DNA of 64,000 nucleotides from Alphaproteobacteria bacterium. Its GTDB lineage: Bacteria > Pseudomonadota > Alphaproteobacteria > Micavibrionales > Micavibrionaceae. The notes beneath the pieces were generated by a model. That model searched no databases and had not been told where the DNA came from. It worked only from the letters and a program-made list of their open reading frames with translations. Below, piece by piece: positions 9,056 to 19,074 of the stretch. Made by a program: the position numbers and the translations under genes. How positions within the stretch are numbered: position 1 is the first letter of the stretch; every line of letters starts with the position of its first letter. The stretch covers positions 87,652-151,651 of the forward strand of contig JAJRSA010000032.1 in NCBI GenBank assembly GCA_024279035.1, in the 5' to 3' direction.

Positions 9056-10284
9056 GAATGATGAGGTGAAGGGGTTGCGTTTGATTCAAGCACAGTCTGT
9101 GTGATATCCTCAATATAGTTAGATATTATGGACTTACTCTTTACAAATCCAGTCGAAGGAATTTGAATAATATTTCTTTCTCCAAGATCATAAAGAGCCC
9201 CTGATATGATCAGACATTCTGAGGCATTTGCACGGAGCATTCCAACACACATGTCAGGAACAGTGACATTCTTTCCTGATGTCTCTGCGAACCCTTGTGT
9301 AAAATTTTCTAACCGTTGTGTGAATCCAGAGGAGATGTCTGTATTGACGACCATTCTAAACGCGGCTTGTCCTGCATCATATGTCACACCACTCTCTGTC
9401 ATATTGGGCAAACACCCGCGTGGGGCAGAGGCCATAGACGTTAACGCAAACTCTCCATTATGCGCTGTCAGAATAGATTTATTTTGTGGGTTGAACATGT
9501 TAATTGTTCTCCCAGAAGAGGGCCTATTCTCTTGTAAGGCATGGAAGTCTTCCCACTCATATAAAATTTGGACCATATTATCACATCCTTGATGAGCAAT
9601 AGTAGAAAGGACTTCATCTTTGGAGGATTGCTCTCCCTCTAACCAGAATTTTAGAGCCGTCTTGTCGGTATATTCTCGGGAGGCGTCAAAAAGAGCCGTA
9701 TCATTTTTAACAATGTTCTCCCCAACAGCACTCATTGTGCCTAAAAGCTGTCCAAGCGCGTGACAATCAAGAGTATTTAAATCTGTCCACTGGCCTTCAC
9801 GGTAATTGGTAAGATAGGCATTCCCAGAGAGGGCGTCATTGATTGGATCTGTGATCTGGGGGACAAAGAGTCCCGACGATGTTTGTTGAAGTCTTTGAAC
9901 CTGTAAGCCAGCCTGTTTATAGTGTTCATAAATGCGGTCAGCTGTTGCGTACGCCTCTTCACTTAAACTTTCTGTGCTGTCTGTATTCAAATTTCTGGCT
10001 TGATGGCGCGTATGGAGAATGTGGCGCGTTTTTGTCTCTTTATCTTGCACAAGAATATGACGAGGGAGAAGATAGGTCGGGTTTTGGTTTCTCTCGGAAT
10101 CTAAAGTCATGAAACATCCATGAACAATGACATCAAGACCATAAGAGTCTTGAATGAAGTGTGGTACGTAATCTTTTACGCGAGCATCAACAGGGTTTAA
10201 AAAATTATGCTTGAGGGATGACCAGCTTCCATCATCAAGAGATCCGCCTGTAATATAGAGATAGTTTTGTGGTCCGTGTGTCAT
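9052..10284 (-). CDS. Uncharacterised 410-residue protein
   Basis: I do not recognise this protein. It is soluble-looking, with no signal peptide or membrane span. Two short stretches weakly recall aminoglycoside-phosphotransferase-like kinases: ALGQLLGTMSAVGEN at about 175-190 and AHNGEF near 275, where such kinases have an HGD-type catalytic loop. The required Asp is not in the right place, so if related it would be degenerate. It is transcribed toward algI and diverges from the sugar-nucleotide operon starting at 10440, so it is probably monocistronic. Its length and ordinary codon pattern support a real gene. Confidence 0.7.
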   Translation of the reverse strand: MTHGPQNYLYITGGSLDDGSWSSLKHNFLNPVDARVKDYVPHFIQDSYGLDVIVHGCFMTLDSERNQNPTYLLPRHILVQDKETKTRHILHTRHQARNLNTDSTESLSEEAYATADRIYEHYKQAGLQVQRLQQTSSGLFVPQITDPINDALSGNAYLTNYREGQWTDLNTLDCHALGQLLGTMSAVGENIVKNDTALFDASREYTDKTALKFWLEGEQSSKDEVLSTIAHQGCDNMVQILYEWEDFHALQENRPSSGRTINMFNPQNKSILTAHNGEFALTSMASAPRGCLPNMTESGVTYDAGQAAFRMVVNTDISSGFTQRLENFTQGFAETSGKNVTVPDMCVGMLRANASECLIISGALYDLGERNIIQIPSTGFVKSKSIISNYIEDITQTVLESNATPSPHHS

Positions 10285-10439
10285 CTTATATCCTTAGTAT
10301 TTTGATTTATAGCAAATCATTTTATAGGCTATCCTTATAAATAAGTAAAGTTTTTATTGCCGTCTTTTTAAGAAGACGCGTGACAGGGTGGATGGATATT
10401 GCCTATACTTAGCGCTGATAAAAAAGAAATGGATGCATC

Positions 10440-11426
10440 ATGAAAAAAATAGTGATTACAGGGGGGGCAGGATTTATAGGCTCTCACATTGTGGATGAGT
10501 GTGTGGAGTCGTATCCCGAAGCTAAAATAGTTGTCCTTGATAAGATGACCTATGCCGCAGATGTTAGAAATATTATACATCACATTGAGAGCAAGAATTT
10601 TGAGCTGATTGTTGGAGATATTCGAACGGTGAGTACCTGTGAACGTGCGCTTAAAAACGCGGATCTTCTCATTCACGCGGCAGCGGAAAGCCACGTGGAT
10701 AATTCTTTCGAAAATTCTTTAGAGTTCTCAAGAACAAATGTGGTGGGCACTCATACTTTAATGGAGGTCTGTCGACAGTTAAAAACTCCAAAAATTATTC
10801 ATGTTAGTACGGATGAGGTCTATGGAGAAATCTTGGAAGGGGCGGCCGATGAATCTGCCGTTCTGAAACCTACAAATCCCTATTCTGCTTCAAAAGCTGC
10901 AGCGGAAATGATTATTCAGGGATATATGCAGTCTTTTAAACTCCCCGTGATTATGATCCGTGCCAATAATATGTTTGGTATTCGTCAGTTTCCAGAGAAG
11001 ATCATCCCTAAATTTATGATGATGTTGATGCAAGATCAAAAACTTCCCTTGCATAGAACAGGAAAAAATAAACGCCATTTTTTAGCGGTGAGAGATTTTA
11101 CAAATGCTATTAAAGCACTGATAGAAAAAGGAAAAATTGGAGAATGCTATAATATAGGCACAACCCAAGAGTTTGAAAACATAGAAATGGCACGCATGCT
11201 ATGTAAGCTCTTTGGGTTGCCCTCTGAAGACTATATCATTCACGTAGAAGATCGCCCCTTTAATGATGGACGTTATGCCGTGAACTGGGATAAAATCACA
11301 GCCCTTGGGTGGGCTCCTAAAATTATACTCACGGATACTCTTTCCGAAATGGCGCACTGGTATCTCGAGAATTTTTTTCGGTATCATGAAGAGGGCGGTG
11401 AGATTATTAATAGACCGAAGACATGA
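10440..11426 (+). CDS. NDP-sugar 4,6-dehydratase (RmlB-like extended SDR)
   Basis: A 328-residue extended short-chain dehydrogenase. It has the NAD-binding GGAGFIGSH at 8-16, the STDEVYGE segment with the acidic dehydratase residues, and the catalytic YSASK motif. The sequence is closest in style to dTDP-glucose 4,6-dehydratase, which makes the 4-keto-6-deoxy intermediate of deoxysugars such as rhamnose. The following gene starts inside its stop codon (ATGA at 11423) and is another SDR, then a glycosyltransferase, so the three probably build and attach one 6-deoxysugar. RmlA and RmlC partners are not nearby, so the exact nucleotide sugar is open. Confidence 0.8.
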   Translation: MKKIVITGGAGFIGSHIVDECVESYPEAKIVVLDKMTYAADVRNIIHHIESKNFELIVGDIRTVSTCERALKNADLLIHAAAESHVDNSFENSLEFSRTNVVGTHTLMEVCRQLKTPKIIHVSTDEVYGEILEGAADESAVLKPTNPYSASKAAAEMIIQGYMQSFKLPVIMIRANNMFGIRQFPEKIIPKFMMMLMQDQKLPLHRTGKNKRHFLAVRDFTNAIKALIEKGKIGECYNIGTTQEFENIEMARMLCKLFGLPSEDYIIHVEDRPFNDGRYAVNWDKITALGWAPKIILTDTLSEMAHWYLENFFRYHEEGGEIINRPKT

Positions 11427-12202
11427 TTGCCGTTATAGGGAAAAACAGTTTTATTGCACTCCACCTTCAAAAGAAAGAAGAGTGCAAAGACTGGATCTTT
11501 TTGTCGCATCAGGACGCGTTGCGGGAAGAGGGATGGCTGGAGGGCGTGGAGTGCGTTATAAATTTTGCCTTCTCTCCCAAGCTTTCCCAAGAATCTTACA
11601 CTGTGAAAGAGGATGTTGATCGACAGATCGCAGAAAAAATTAAAAATTATCCTCATATTCACTACATCATGATGAGTTCGCGGATGGTGCATGAAGATAA
11701 TCTGTATGGGCGTGCAAAACTCCGTATTGAACAAGAATTGGAGCAGATCCTTGGAGCCTCTCGACTCTGCGTTCTAAGATGTGCCAATATTTTTGGATCT
11801 GAGCTTGGGCGTCCTACTTTTTTTGGACAAGCGTTGACGGCGTTAAAAAACCATCAAAAAATCACACTCAACATGTCTGGAGAGACGCGTAAAGATTTTA
11901 TCCCTGTAGATATATTTTGCGATATTTTGATACAAATTGCTCAGCAGAAACTAGCGGGTGTGTATAATATAGGAAGTGGTGTGAGTGTCTCTTCTGGTGA
12001 TATTGCGCACTGGCTAATTGAAGGCTATGGGCAAGGGTCTTTAGAGATACGCGATGATGCAGTGAAAGGGCAGTTTTTTATGGATATTTCGAAGATTAAA
12101 GAGAGATTTAACATTGAAGAAGTCTCTCTGGATGTGATAAAAAGGAGATGTATTGATTTAGGGCAAGAGCTGCGGAAAGAATGTGCGCAACAGCATGAGT
12201 GA
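11423..12202 (+). CDS. NAD-dependent epimerase/reductase of the SDR family
   Basis: A 259-residue SDR-fold protein, short for the family. The N-terminus has only an abbreviated glycine motif (VIGKNSFIA). The YGRAK segment at about 93-97 provides the catalytic Tyr and Lys, and IFGSELGR and YNIGSG match the sugar-nucleotide epimerase/reductase fold. Probable role: reduction or epimerisation of the 4-keto sugar made by the upstream dehydratase, with which it overlaps by 4 bp. Fucose synthase- or RmlD-like activity is possible; the sequence does not decide. Confidence 0.72.
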   Translation: MIAVIGKNSFIALHLQKKEECKDWIFLSHQDALREEGWLEGVECVINFAFSPKLSQESYTVKEDVDRQIAEKIKNYPHIHYIMMSSRMVHEDNLYGRAKLRIEQELEQILGASRLCVLRCANIFGSELGRPTFFGQALTALKNHQKITLNMSGETRKDFIPVDIFCDILIQIAQQKLAGVYNIGSGVSVSSGDIAHWLIEGYGQGSLEIRDDAVKGQFFMDISKIKERFNIEEVSLDVIKRRCIDLGQELRKECAQQHE

Positions 12203-13286
12203 TGATCTCGCCCCCATTAAAGTGCTGTTCATCTTGCCTTCATTAACGGCAGGAGGGGCGGAGCGCGTGATGATCACGTTGATGAATGGGTTAGATAAAA
12301 ATAGATTTTCTCCCTTTTTTTTAACGGTAAGCGATAAGGGGGATCTTAAAGATCTCATTGATCCAACGCTTCCTTTTGCCTCGTTGCATACGGATAGTGT
12401 GCTCAGAGCTTTGCCAAAATTATATGCACAGATTAAAAAAACACAGCCTGATATTGTGATCTCAACAATGGCACATATGAATTTTTGTGTGTTATCTCTT
12501 AAGCCCTTTTTTCCTGCTGTAAAATTTATAGTGAGGGAAGCTATCACGCCCTCTTTTTTGTTTCAAAAATACAAAGGCACGTCTTTTTTGATCAAAGCCC
12601 TGTATAAATACTTATATCCAAAGGCGGATATTGTACTCAGCCCGTCCCAAATTATCTTTGATGAATTTCGAGATCTCTTAAGAATGGAATCCAAAAATTT
12701 CAAAGTATTACCTAATCCTGTAGATGTGAAGAGTATAGATCATGGCGCAAGAGATCTATCAAAAGCAAAAGACACCGTTTATTTTTTAGCGGCAGGGCGT
12801 TTGGGAAAGCAAAAAGGGTTTGATCGCCTGATAGAATACTTACCGACCATTCGTCTTCCTTATAAATGGAATCTGACGATCTTGGGAGAAGGAGATGAGC
12901 GTCAAAATTTGGAGAGCTTAATCAGAAAGAATAATTTTACAGATATAATTAATATGCCCGGTCTTGTCCGCCCCCCATGGCCATATTATTGCCAAGCCGA
13001 TTGTTTTTTGATGTCGTCTCGGTTTGAAGGACTTCCAAATGTTGTTTTGGAGTCTCTGGCCTGTGGAACACCCGTCATAGCAACACGAGAGTCTGGAGGC
13101 ATTAAAACCATTGCGGAGAATGCGCCTCAAAAAGCAGTTACAATTGTAGATGATATGATGTCTTTCATCACAGAGATGGAAAAAATAAAGCCCTCCTCTG
13201 CAAAGAGAAAGAAAAGCCTCCTCCCTGATAAATTTCAACAAGAGAAAGTCACCTTAGAATTAAGTGCACTTTTAGAGCATATATAA
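12195..13286 (+). CDS. Glycosyltransferase, GT4 family
   Basis: A 363-residue GT-B glycosyltransferase. It opens with VLFILPSLTAGGAERVM, typical of GT4 enzymes, and ends with the donor-binding stretch RFEGLPNVVLESLACGTPVIA and its EX7E-type glutamates. It likely adds the sugar made by the two preceding SDR enzymes to a lipid-linked surface glycan on the cytoplasmic face. I choose the ATG at 12195, which overlaps the previous stop by 8 bp, rather than the GTG at 12183; both are possible. It ends the operon; a palindromic repeat follows. Confidence 0.85.
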   Translation: MSDDLAPIKVLFILPSLTAGGAERVMITLMNGLDKNRFSPFFLTVSDKGDLKDLIDPTLPFASLHTDSVLRALPKLYAQIKKTQPDIVISTMAHMNFCVLSLKPFFPAVKFIVREAITPSFLFQKYKGTSFLIKALYKYLYPKADIVLSPSQIIFDEFRDLLRMESKNFKVLPNPVDVKSIDHGARDLSKAKDTVYFLAAGRLGKQKGFDRLIEYLPTIRLPYKWNLTILGEGDERQNLESLIRKNNFTDIINMPGLVRPPWPYYCQADCFLMSSRFEGLPNVVLESLACGTPVIATRESGGIKTIAENAPQKAVTIVDDMMSFITEMEKIKPSSAKRKKSLLPDKFQQEKVTLELSALLEHI

Positions 13287-13296
13287 TTTATCGCAC

Positions 13297-13411
13297 CGTC
13301 ATCCCCGAGAACATGCAAAGCATGTCTTAAACGTCGGAGATCCATATGACAGTGGCAACGCCACTGTCTTTATAGAGAAAAACTGGATTCCTGCCTTCGC
13401 AGAAATGACGT
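13297..13411. repeat. Palindromic MITE-like intergenic repeat
   Basis: A 115-bp element between a GT4 gene and pseB, beginning CGTCATCCCC and ending AATGACG, so its tips are inverted. It contains a perfect 9-bp hairpin at 13348-13368 (GACAGTGGC, loop AAC, GCCACTGTC) and a smaller one at 13311-13325. The right part reads TGGATTCCTGCCTTCGCAG, a dispersed-repeat sequence met in many proteobacterial genomes. It may act as a terminator or mRNA stabiliser between the operons. Confidence 0.7.
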
Positions 13412-13514
13412 ATTTGGGCAGAAACAATGTCTTACTTGTAAATTGAAATGACGGTAGAGTGTTCCAGCTCTTGCATATTGTATGATATACCCCTATGAAA
13501 GATACAGGAAATAA

Positions 13515-14555
<1,041 letters not shown>

Positions 14556-14556
14556 T

Positions 14557-15711
14557 ATGTTGCCCCATATATTACCCTATGGACGTCAAACTATTGAAGA
14601 AGACGATATTCAAGCTGTTGTTGATGTCTTAAAAGGAGATTATCTCACAACAGGCCCTGCTGTTGAAGCTTTTGAAGAGCGTATTGGCGCAGTCACAGGG
14701 GCAAAATATGCTGTGGCGTGTGCGAATGGAACGGTGGCACTTCATTTGGCCTGTATAGCAGCAGAGCTCCAAGAAGGAAGCTGTGCTATTGTCCCCACCA
14801 TGACCTTTCTGGCAACGGCCAATGCGGTACGTTATTGTGGAGCAGATGTTGTCTTTTGTGATGCTGATCCCAAGACAGGTCTCATGACAGAAGAGACATT
14901 TTTAAAGGCGCTTGCGGAGGCAGACTCCAAAAACTTCAAAGTAAAGGCTGTTATCCCCGTTCATTTAGGAGGACAACCTGTAGATCTCATGCCTATTTGT
15001 AAGATTGCCCATGATCAAAATATAAAAATTATTGCTGATGCCTCTCATGCTATTGGAGGAGTCTATAAAGACCATCCCGTTGGAGCTTGTGACTTTGAGG
15101 ATATGTCAACTTTTTCATTTCATCCTGTGAAAACCATTGCGATGGGGGAAGGGGGCGCGATCACGACCAATGACCCTGATTTAGCGTCTAAAATGAAGCG
15201 TTATCGACAGCATTGTATGGTCAAAACAGAGGGTATGGAGCCATGGGCGTATGAAATGAACGCGTTGGGGTATAACTACAGAGTGACCGATATTCAATGT
15301 GTCCTCGGATTATCCCAACTCAACAAGATAGAGCGCTTTATTACCAAACGAGAAAGCCTCGTCTCCCTCTATACTCAAATGTTAGAAGGTTTAAACCCTT
15401 ATATTAAATCCCCTTGTCGTGTGCAAAAGGATAGGATTGGCTGGCATCTTTATGCCATACGAATTGATTTTGAAGCTCTGGGCATCTCCCGCGCTGAGAT
15501 CATGGCGCGCTTGAAAGCCAAAAATGTGGGAACGCAAGTTCACTACATCCCTGTTCACACACAACCCTATTACAAAGCTTTGTATGGTGAACAGGATTTT
15601 ACGGGCGCTACACATTATTATAATCAAACATTATCCTTGCCCCTCTATCCTGCGATGGAAGAAGCAGACGTCACACATGTGGTCAACGCTTTGAAAGACA
15701 GTATAGAATGA
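14557..15711 (+). CDS. pseC: UDP-4-amino-4,6-dideoxy-N-acetyl-L-altrosamine transaminase PseC
   Basis: A 384-residue PLP-dependent DegT/DnrJ/EryC1 aminotransferase. It aminates the PseB product at C4 using glutamate. The PLP lysine is K192 in FHPVKTIAMGEGG, and the opening IPYGRQ-like segment plus GDYLTTGP are typical of PseC. ATG follows the pseB stop by one base, and the gene overlaps pseF by 4 bp (ATGA), so pseB-pseC-pseF are translated as a coupled set. The family also includes perosamine and legionaminic acid aminotransferases, but the neighbours point to the pseudaminic pathway. Confidence 0.93.
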   Translation: MLPHILPYGRQTIEEDDIQAVVDVLKGDYLTTGPAVEAFEERIGAVTGAKYAVACANGTVALHLACIAAELQEGSCAIVPTMTFLATANAVRYCGADVVFCDADPKTGLMTEETFLKALAEADSKNFKVKAVIPVHLGGQPVDLMPICKIAHDQNIKIIADASHAIGGVYKDHPVGACDFEDMSTFSFHPVKTIAMGEGGAITTNDPDLASKMKRYRQHCMVKTEGMEPWAYEMNALGYNYRVTDIQCVLGLSQLNKIERFITKRESLVSLYTQMLEGLNPYIKSPCRVQKDRIGWHLYAIRIDFEALGISRAEIMARLKAKNVGTQVHYIPVHTQPYYKALYGEQDFTGATHYYNQTLSLPLYPAMEEADVTHVVNALKDSIE

Positions 15712-16412
15712 AACGACTTGCAATTATCCCCGCCCGAGGAGGCTCAAAAAGAATTCCTCATAAAAATATCAAAGAGTTCTGTGGGCGACCCATGATAGAA
15801 CATGTGTTAGGTGTGGCCAAAGAGAGTGGAGTGTTTGATACTATTCATATCTCGACGGATAATCCAGAGATTAGACGTGTCGCCACAGACAATGGCTGTC
15901 CTCCTGATTTCCCTCGTCCGCTCCATTTGGCAGATGATTATACCTCTATTATGGAAGTTCTTAAATTCACAGTTGAATCCTATGCCCAGCGTGGAAAGCA
16001 TTTTGAGAGCATCACCCTGCTGTATGCAACAAGCCCATTGATGGATGTCGAAGATTTGAAAAAAGCCTCTCATGTTTTTGAACAAGGAGATCAAAAAAGA
16101 GCCTTACTCTCTGTGAGCCCTTACCCAACCCCCATTGAAAAAGCATGGGTTATGGATGATGCAAACATCCTCTCTCCCAAAGATCCAACCGCATTTTCCA
16201 ACCGCACACAAGACCTCGACTCAAGTTATCACGATGCGGGTATGTTTTGTATCTACACGTCCAGCTATATTCAAGACACAACAGGCGCAGGAAACCCTCT
16301 AGGTTTTAGAGGCTATAGCGTTCCCACTCACCGTGTCACGGACATTGATGATCCAGAGGATTGGGTGCGTGCTGAGGCTTTATTTAAAGTGCTCAATAAT
16401 ACGGTAAAATAG
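15708..16412 (+). CDS. pseF: Pseudaminic acid cytidylyltransferase PseF
   Basis: A 234-residue CMP-sugar synthase that activates pseudaminic acid with CTP. The N-terminus has the signature IIPARGGSKRIPHKN at about 6-20, and the rest keeps the NeuA/PseF pattern, including HISTDNPEI and the terminal DIDDPEDW. It overlaps pseC by 4 bp. Its last 20 bp overlap the end of a convergent gene on the minus strand. The pathway enzymes PseG and PseI are encoded farther right, on either side of an rRNA operon. Confidence 0.92.
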   Translation: MKRLAIIPARGGSKRIPHKNIKEFCGRPMIEHVLGVAKESGVFDTIHISTDNPEIRRVATDNGCPPDFPRPLHLADDYTSIMEVLKFTVESYAQRGKHFESITLLYATSPLMDVEDLKKASHVFEQGDQKRALLSVSPYPTPIEKAWVMDDANILSPKDPTAFSNRTQDLDSSYHDAGMFCIYTSSYIQDTTGAGNPLGFRGYSVPTHRVTDIDDPEDWVRAEALFKVLNNTVK

Positions 16413-17124
16413 CAGACCATCGTCCAGATATGTGATCAAAATTAAGATCTTTGTCTGAGTCTATAACCGTCACAGCGTGTGGAATGTCGTAACGGAAAAT
16501 TGTAAGAGACCCACATTTTTGGTGATCATCTAAATCAAGAGCTTTTTCTTGATCGTTATAATATAGGGTTGCGCCTGTCTCAAAATCTTCTCCTTTTTGA
16601 CTCAAAGACACGATTAATCCAAATTTTTGGGGTTCAAACGGGTGTTCATGACGTCCGAAATACCCTCCTCCAACAGGGTAGTGCACAATCTGTGGGTGAA
16701 GAATATGATCTGCCTCCAAGTTTTGAAGATCCCCTGTTGTTCCCGCCAGCCTATTTTGTAAATCAATCATGGGCTGAAAGAGCATTTGAAGAGGGTATTG
16801 AATAGGAGCAGGCAACTCCATTAGATTATTGAAATTATAGGCATGAAAAATATGCGGTGTTTGTGATTTAACAGGGTTATTATCATAGCGATGCCAATTG
16901 TCTATGCGTGAGGGGGGCGTCTCTTTTTCTGGCTCGTGGGCAGGCGTGTTCTTTGCCCATTCAATGGCTGATTTTTTGGCAATCAAACACAGATCTTGAG
17001 GAAATACATCATGAAAGATACAAATATCTCCTGCCAAGAGGGCTTCTCTCACCTCATCGTCATTAGAGGGAAGAATAATTCTATTATTTTCTATGTGGGC
17101 TGTTTCTGTTTGTATTTTCATCAT
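16393..17124 (-). CDS. 2-oxoglutarate/Fe(II) oxygenase-like protein
   Basis: A 243-residue soluble protein. The C-terminal half resembles the double-stranded beta-helix of 2OG-Fe(II) dioxygenases: HYPVGGGYFGRHEH, then the distal His216 in DIPHAVT and the 2OG-binding Arg235 in GRWSAI. The proximal metal motif reads H159-E160-H161, where HxD or HxE is usual, so the iron site is unusual or the protein is not a standard oxygenase. I start at 17124 because AAAGGA lies six bases before that ATG; an upstream ATG at 17142 has no such site. It lies antisense inside the pse operon and may tailor the sugar or act independently. Confidence 0.6.
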   Translation of the reverse strand: MMKIQTETAHIENNRIILPSNDDEVREALLAGDICIFHDVFPQDLCLIAKKSAIEWAKNTPAHEPEKETPPSRIDNWHRYDNNPVKSQTPHIFHAYNFNNLMELPAPIQYPLQMLFQPMIDLQNRLAGTTGDLQNLEADHILHPQIVHYPVGGGYFGRHEHPFEPQKFGLIVSLSQKGEDFETGATLYYNDQEKALDLDDHQKCGSLTIFRYDIPHAVTVIDSDKDLNFDHISGRWSAILPYY

Positions 17125-17242
17125 AATGTTCCTTTCGCTCATCGTATAATGTGTTCCCCTATAAGTCTAATGACTTGTCCGTTGCGACAGGTTTTTTTTA
17201 TGATATAGTGCCCGAGAAGTAGAATGTATAGGGTATAAACAC

Positions 17243-18445
17243 ATGTCAAAACCGTTGAAAAAAGCACACTGGTCTCCCTCGTGTTGTGATGTGTGTGGAG
17301 AGACGAAAGTGCGTGCTCTGGGGCACAGAGAATATACAGTCTCTAACAGAACAGCAGATTTCCTTATGCAGTTTGAGGATGTGTGCTGTCAAAATTGTGG
17401 GTTTGTGTATGAACAAAAACGCCCTGACGAAGATTTTTTATATGATTTCTATCGAGATGCCCATAATCGCTATAGCAGTGCAGTCGAAATTCATGTGGAT
17501 TATGATATCCAAGCGCGTTTAACGCCAATTGAACGCTTTGTTGAAAAAGGCGCGCGTATCCTTGAAGTTGGGGCGTCTACGGGACATTTTTGTAAATCAC
17601 TTGAAGAGGCAGGATATCATGCGGAAGGCTTAGATCCTTTGGATCAAGAGGATGACCCGTCTGTTAAAAAAGGATTTATCACGGAACGTCAAAATGCTCA
17701 AGAACACGGTCTCTATGATGCTATCGTGAGTTATTATGTTCTTGAACATGTCAGAAACGCGGATGAATGGATAGAACAACTCTCTTGTTTGCTCAAAGAA
17801 GGCGGTTATCTCTTTCTTGAAGTCCCTGATTATAAGGCCTATCCGCATAATTCTTTGACGTTTGAGCACATGCTTCATTTTCGTCCACATCATGCAGACC
17901 TTCTCTTGAAAAAACATGGGTTTACTGTGATCAGAGATCAAGACTATAAAGCAAGCCGTTATTTTGGATTTGTAACGGTGGCTCAAAAAACAGGCGCACG
18001 CGTTGAGCATATTGTTCCAGATTTTAAAGTTGAAGACATCATTGAAGAGGCTGTGACGCTCTATCAAAAAGCAAAAGAGGCCGAGCAAGAGAATAAAGAA
18101 TTAGCTCAAAAAATTGCCCAGAAGATTAAAAACTCTGCCGCAGGCATTTCAAATCCTGTAGTTTGTTTTTGGGGGGCGAATGAATATGCCTCTCGGATTG
18201 TCGCTCACCTCAAGACTGAGACACTCCCTTTGTATATATTAGACAATTCTGAGACAAAGATAGGCACACATCATGAAGAATTCGATAGGCCAATCATACG
18301 ACCTGATGAAGAAGCTTTGCCACAAGGGGATAAAATTTTTATTTTATGTTCCCCAAATTGGAATAAAGATATAAAAGAACAAATTCAAAATATGAAGATA
18401 TCAGTCTCTGATATCCTCGATGGAACGCTTGATAAAAACGAATAG
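17243..18445 (+). CDS. SAM-dependent methyltransferase with zinc-binding N-terminus (sugar C-methyltransferase type)
   Basis: A 400-residue three-part protein. Residues 15-18 (CDVC) and 49-52 (CQNC) form a zinc-finger-like N-terminal domain. A class I methyltransferase domain follows, with the SAM motif ILEVGASTGHF at 106-116. The C-terminal domain (from about 285) contains a Rossmann-like VVCFWGANEYA segment. This order matches NDP-hexose C-methyltransferases such as TylC3-type enzymes, so it may methylate a nucleotide sugar. It opens a run of four plus-strand genes ending in pseG, so a modified nonulosonate or accompanying branched sugar is plausible. Confidence 0.75.
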   Translation: MSKPLKKAHWSPSCCDVCGETKVRALGHREYTVSNRTADFLMQFEDVCCQNCGFVYEQKRPDEDFLYDFYRDAHNRYSSAVEIHVDYDIQARLTPIERFVEKGARILEVGASTGHFCKSLEEAGYHAEGLDPLDQEDDPSVKKGFITERQNAQEHGLYDAIVSYYVLEHVRNADEWIEQLSCLLKEGGYLFLEVPDYKAYPHNSLTFEHMLHFRPHHADLLLKKHGFTVIRDQDYKASRYFGFVTVAQKTGARVEHIVPDFKVEDIIEEAVTLYQKAKEAEQENKELAQKIAQKIKNSAAGISNPVVCFWGANEYASRIVAHLKTETLPLYILDNSETKIGTHHEEFDRPIIRPDEEALPQGDKIFILCSPNWNKDIKEQIQNMKISVSDILDGTLDKNE

Positions 18446-18453
18446 GAAAAAAC

Positions 18454-19074
18454 ATGCCAGCACTTAAAACACCACAAGAAGAATTTTGGGCCGGAGAGTT
18501 CGGCAATGAGTATGTTGATCGTAACAACGATATTGGAACGCTTCCTAGCCGTCTGAATATCTTCTCTCAAACCTTGCGGATGGCGCAGAACGTAGAGAGC
18601 GTTTTGGAGCTTGGCCCTAATGTTGGGCTTAATTTGCGGACATTACGCCATCTTTTGCCAAAGGCCAGTTTAAATGCTGTGGAACTGAATGATAAAGCCT
18701 ATAACATGCTTAAAAATGAGGATTGGTTGAATGTTGAGCATGGATCTCTTTTAGACTCTAATATTGGCGTAAAATCTGATCTTGTCTTTACAGCAGGGGT
18801 TCTTATTCACATCAATCCAGACTCCTTGCCTCAGGCCTATGAAACGATGTATCGGTGTAGCAATAAATATATCGCCGTTTTAGAATATTATAATCCCACC
18901 CCTGTCACCGTCCCCTATCGTGGCCACGGAGAACGCCTCTTCAAACGGGATTTTGCGGGAGATTTGATGGATAAATACGCGGATTTATGCTTAGTTGATT
19001 ATGGATTTATCTATAAACGCGACCCAAATTTTCCACTGGATGATCCCACATGGTTTTTGCTCGAAAAGAGATAG
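18454..19074 (+). CDS. Pseudaminic acid biosynthesis-associated methyltransferase
   Basis: A 206-residue class I methyltransferase. It starts KTPQEEFWAGEFGNEYVDRN, characteristic of the methylase family repeatedly found in pseudaminic acid loci, and has the SAM motif VLELGPNVGLNL at about 50-61. The substrate is not established for the family; O-methylation of the nonulosonic acid or its carrier is a fair guess. It starts 8 bp after the previous methyltransferase and overlaps the next gene by 25 bp, so both are part of the pse operon. Confidence 0.8.
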   Translation: MPALKTPQEEFWAGEFGNEYVDRNNDIGTLPSRLNIFSQTLRMAQNVESVLELGPNVGLNLRTLRHLLPKASLNAVELNDKAYNMLKNEDWLNVEHGSLLDSNIGVKSDLVFTAGVLIHINPDSLPQAYETMYRCSNKYIAVLEYYNPTPVTVPYRGHGERLFKRDFAGDLMDKYADLCLVDYGFIYKRDPNFPLDDPTWFLLEKR

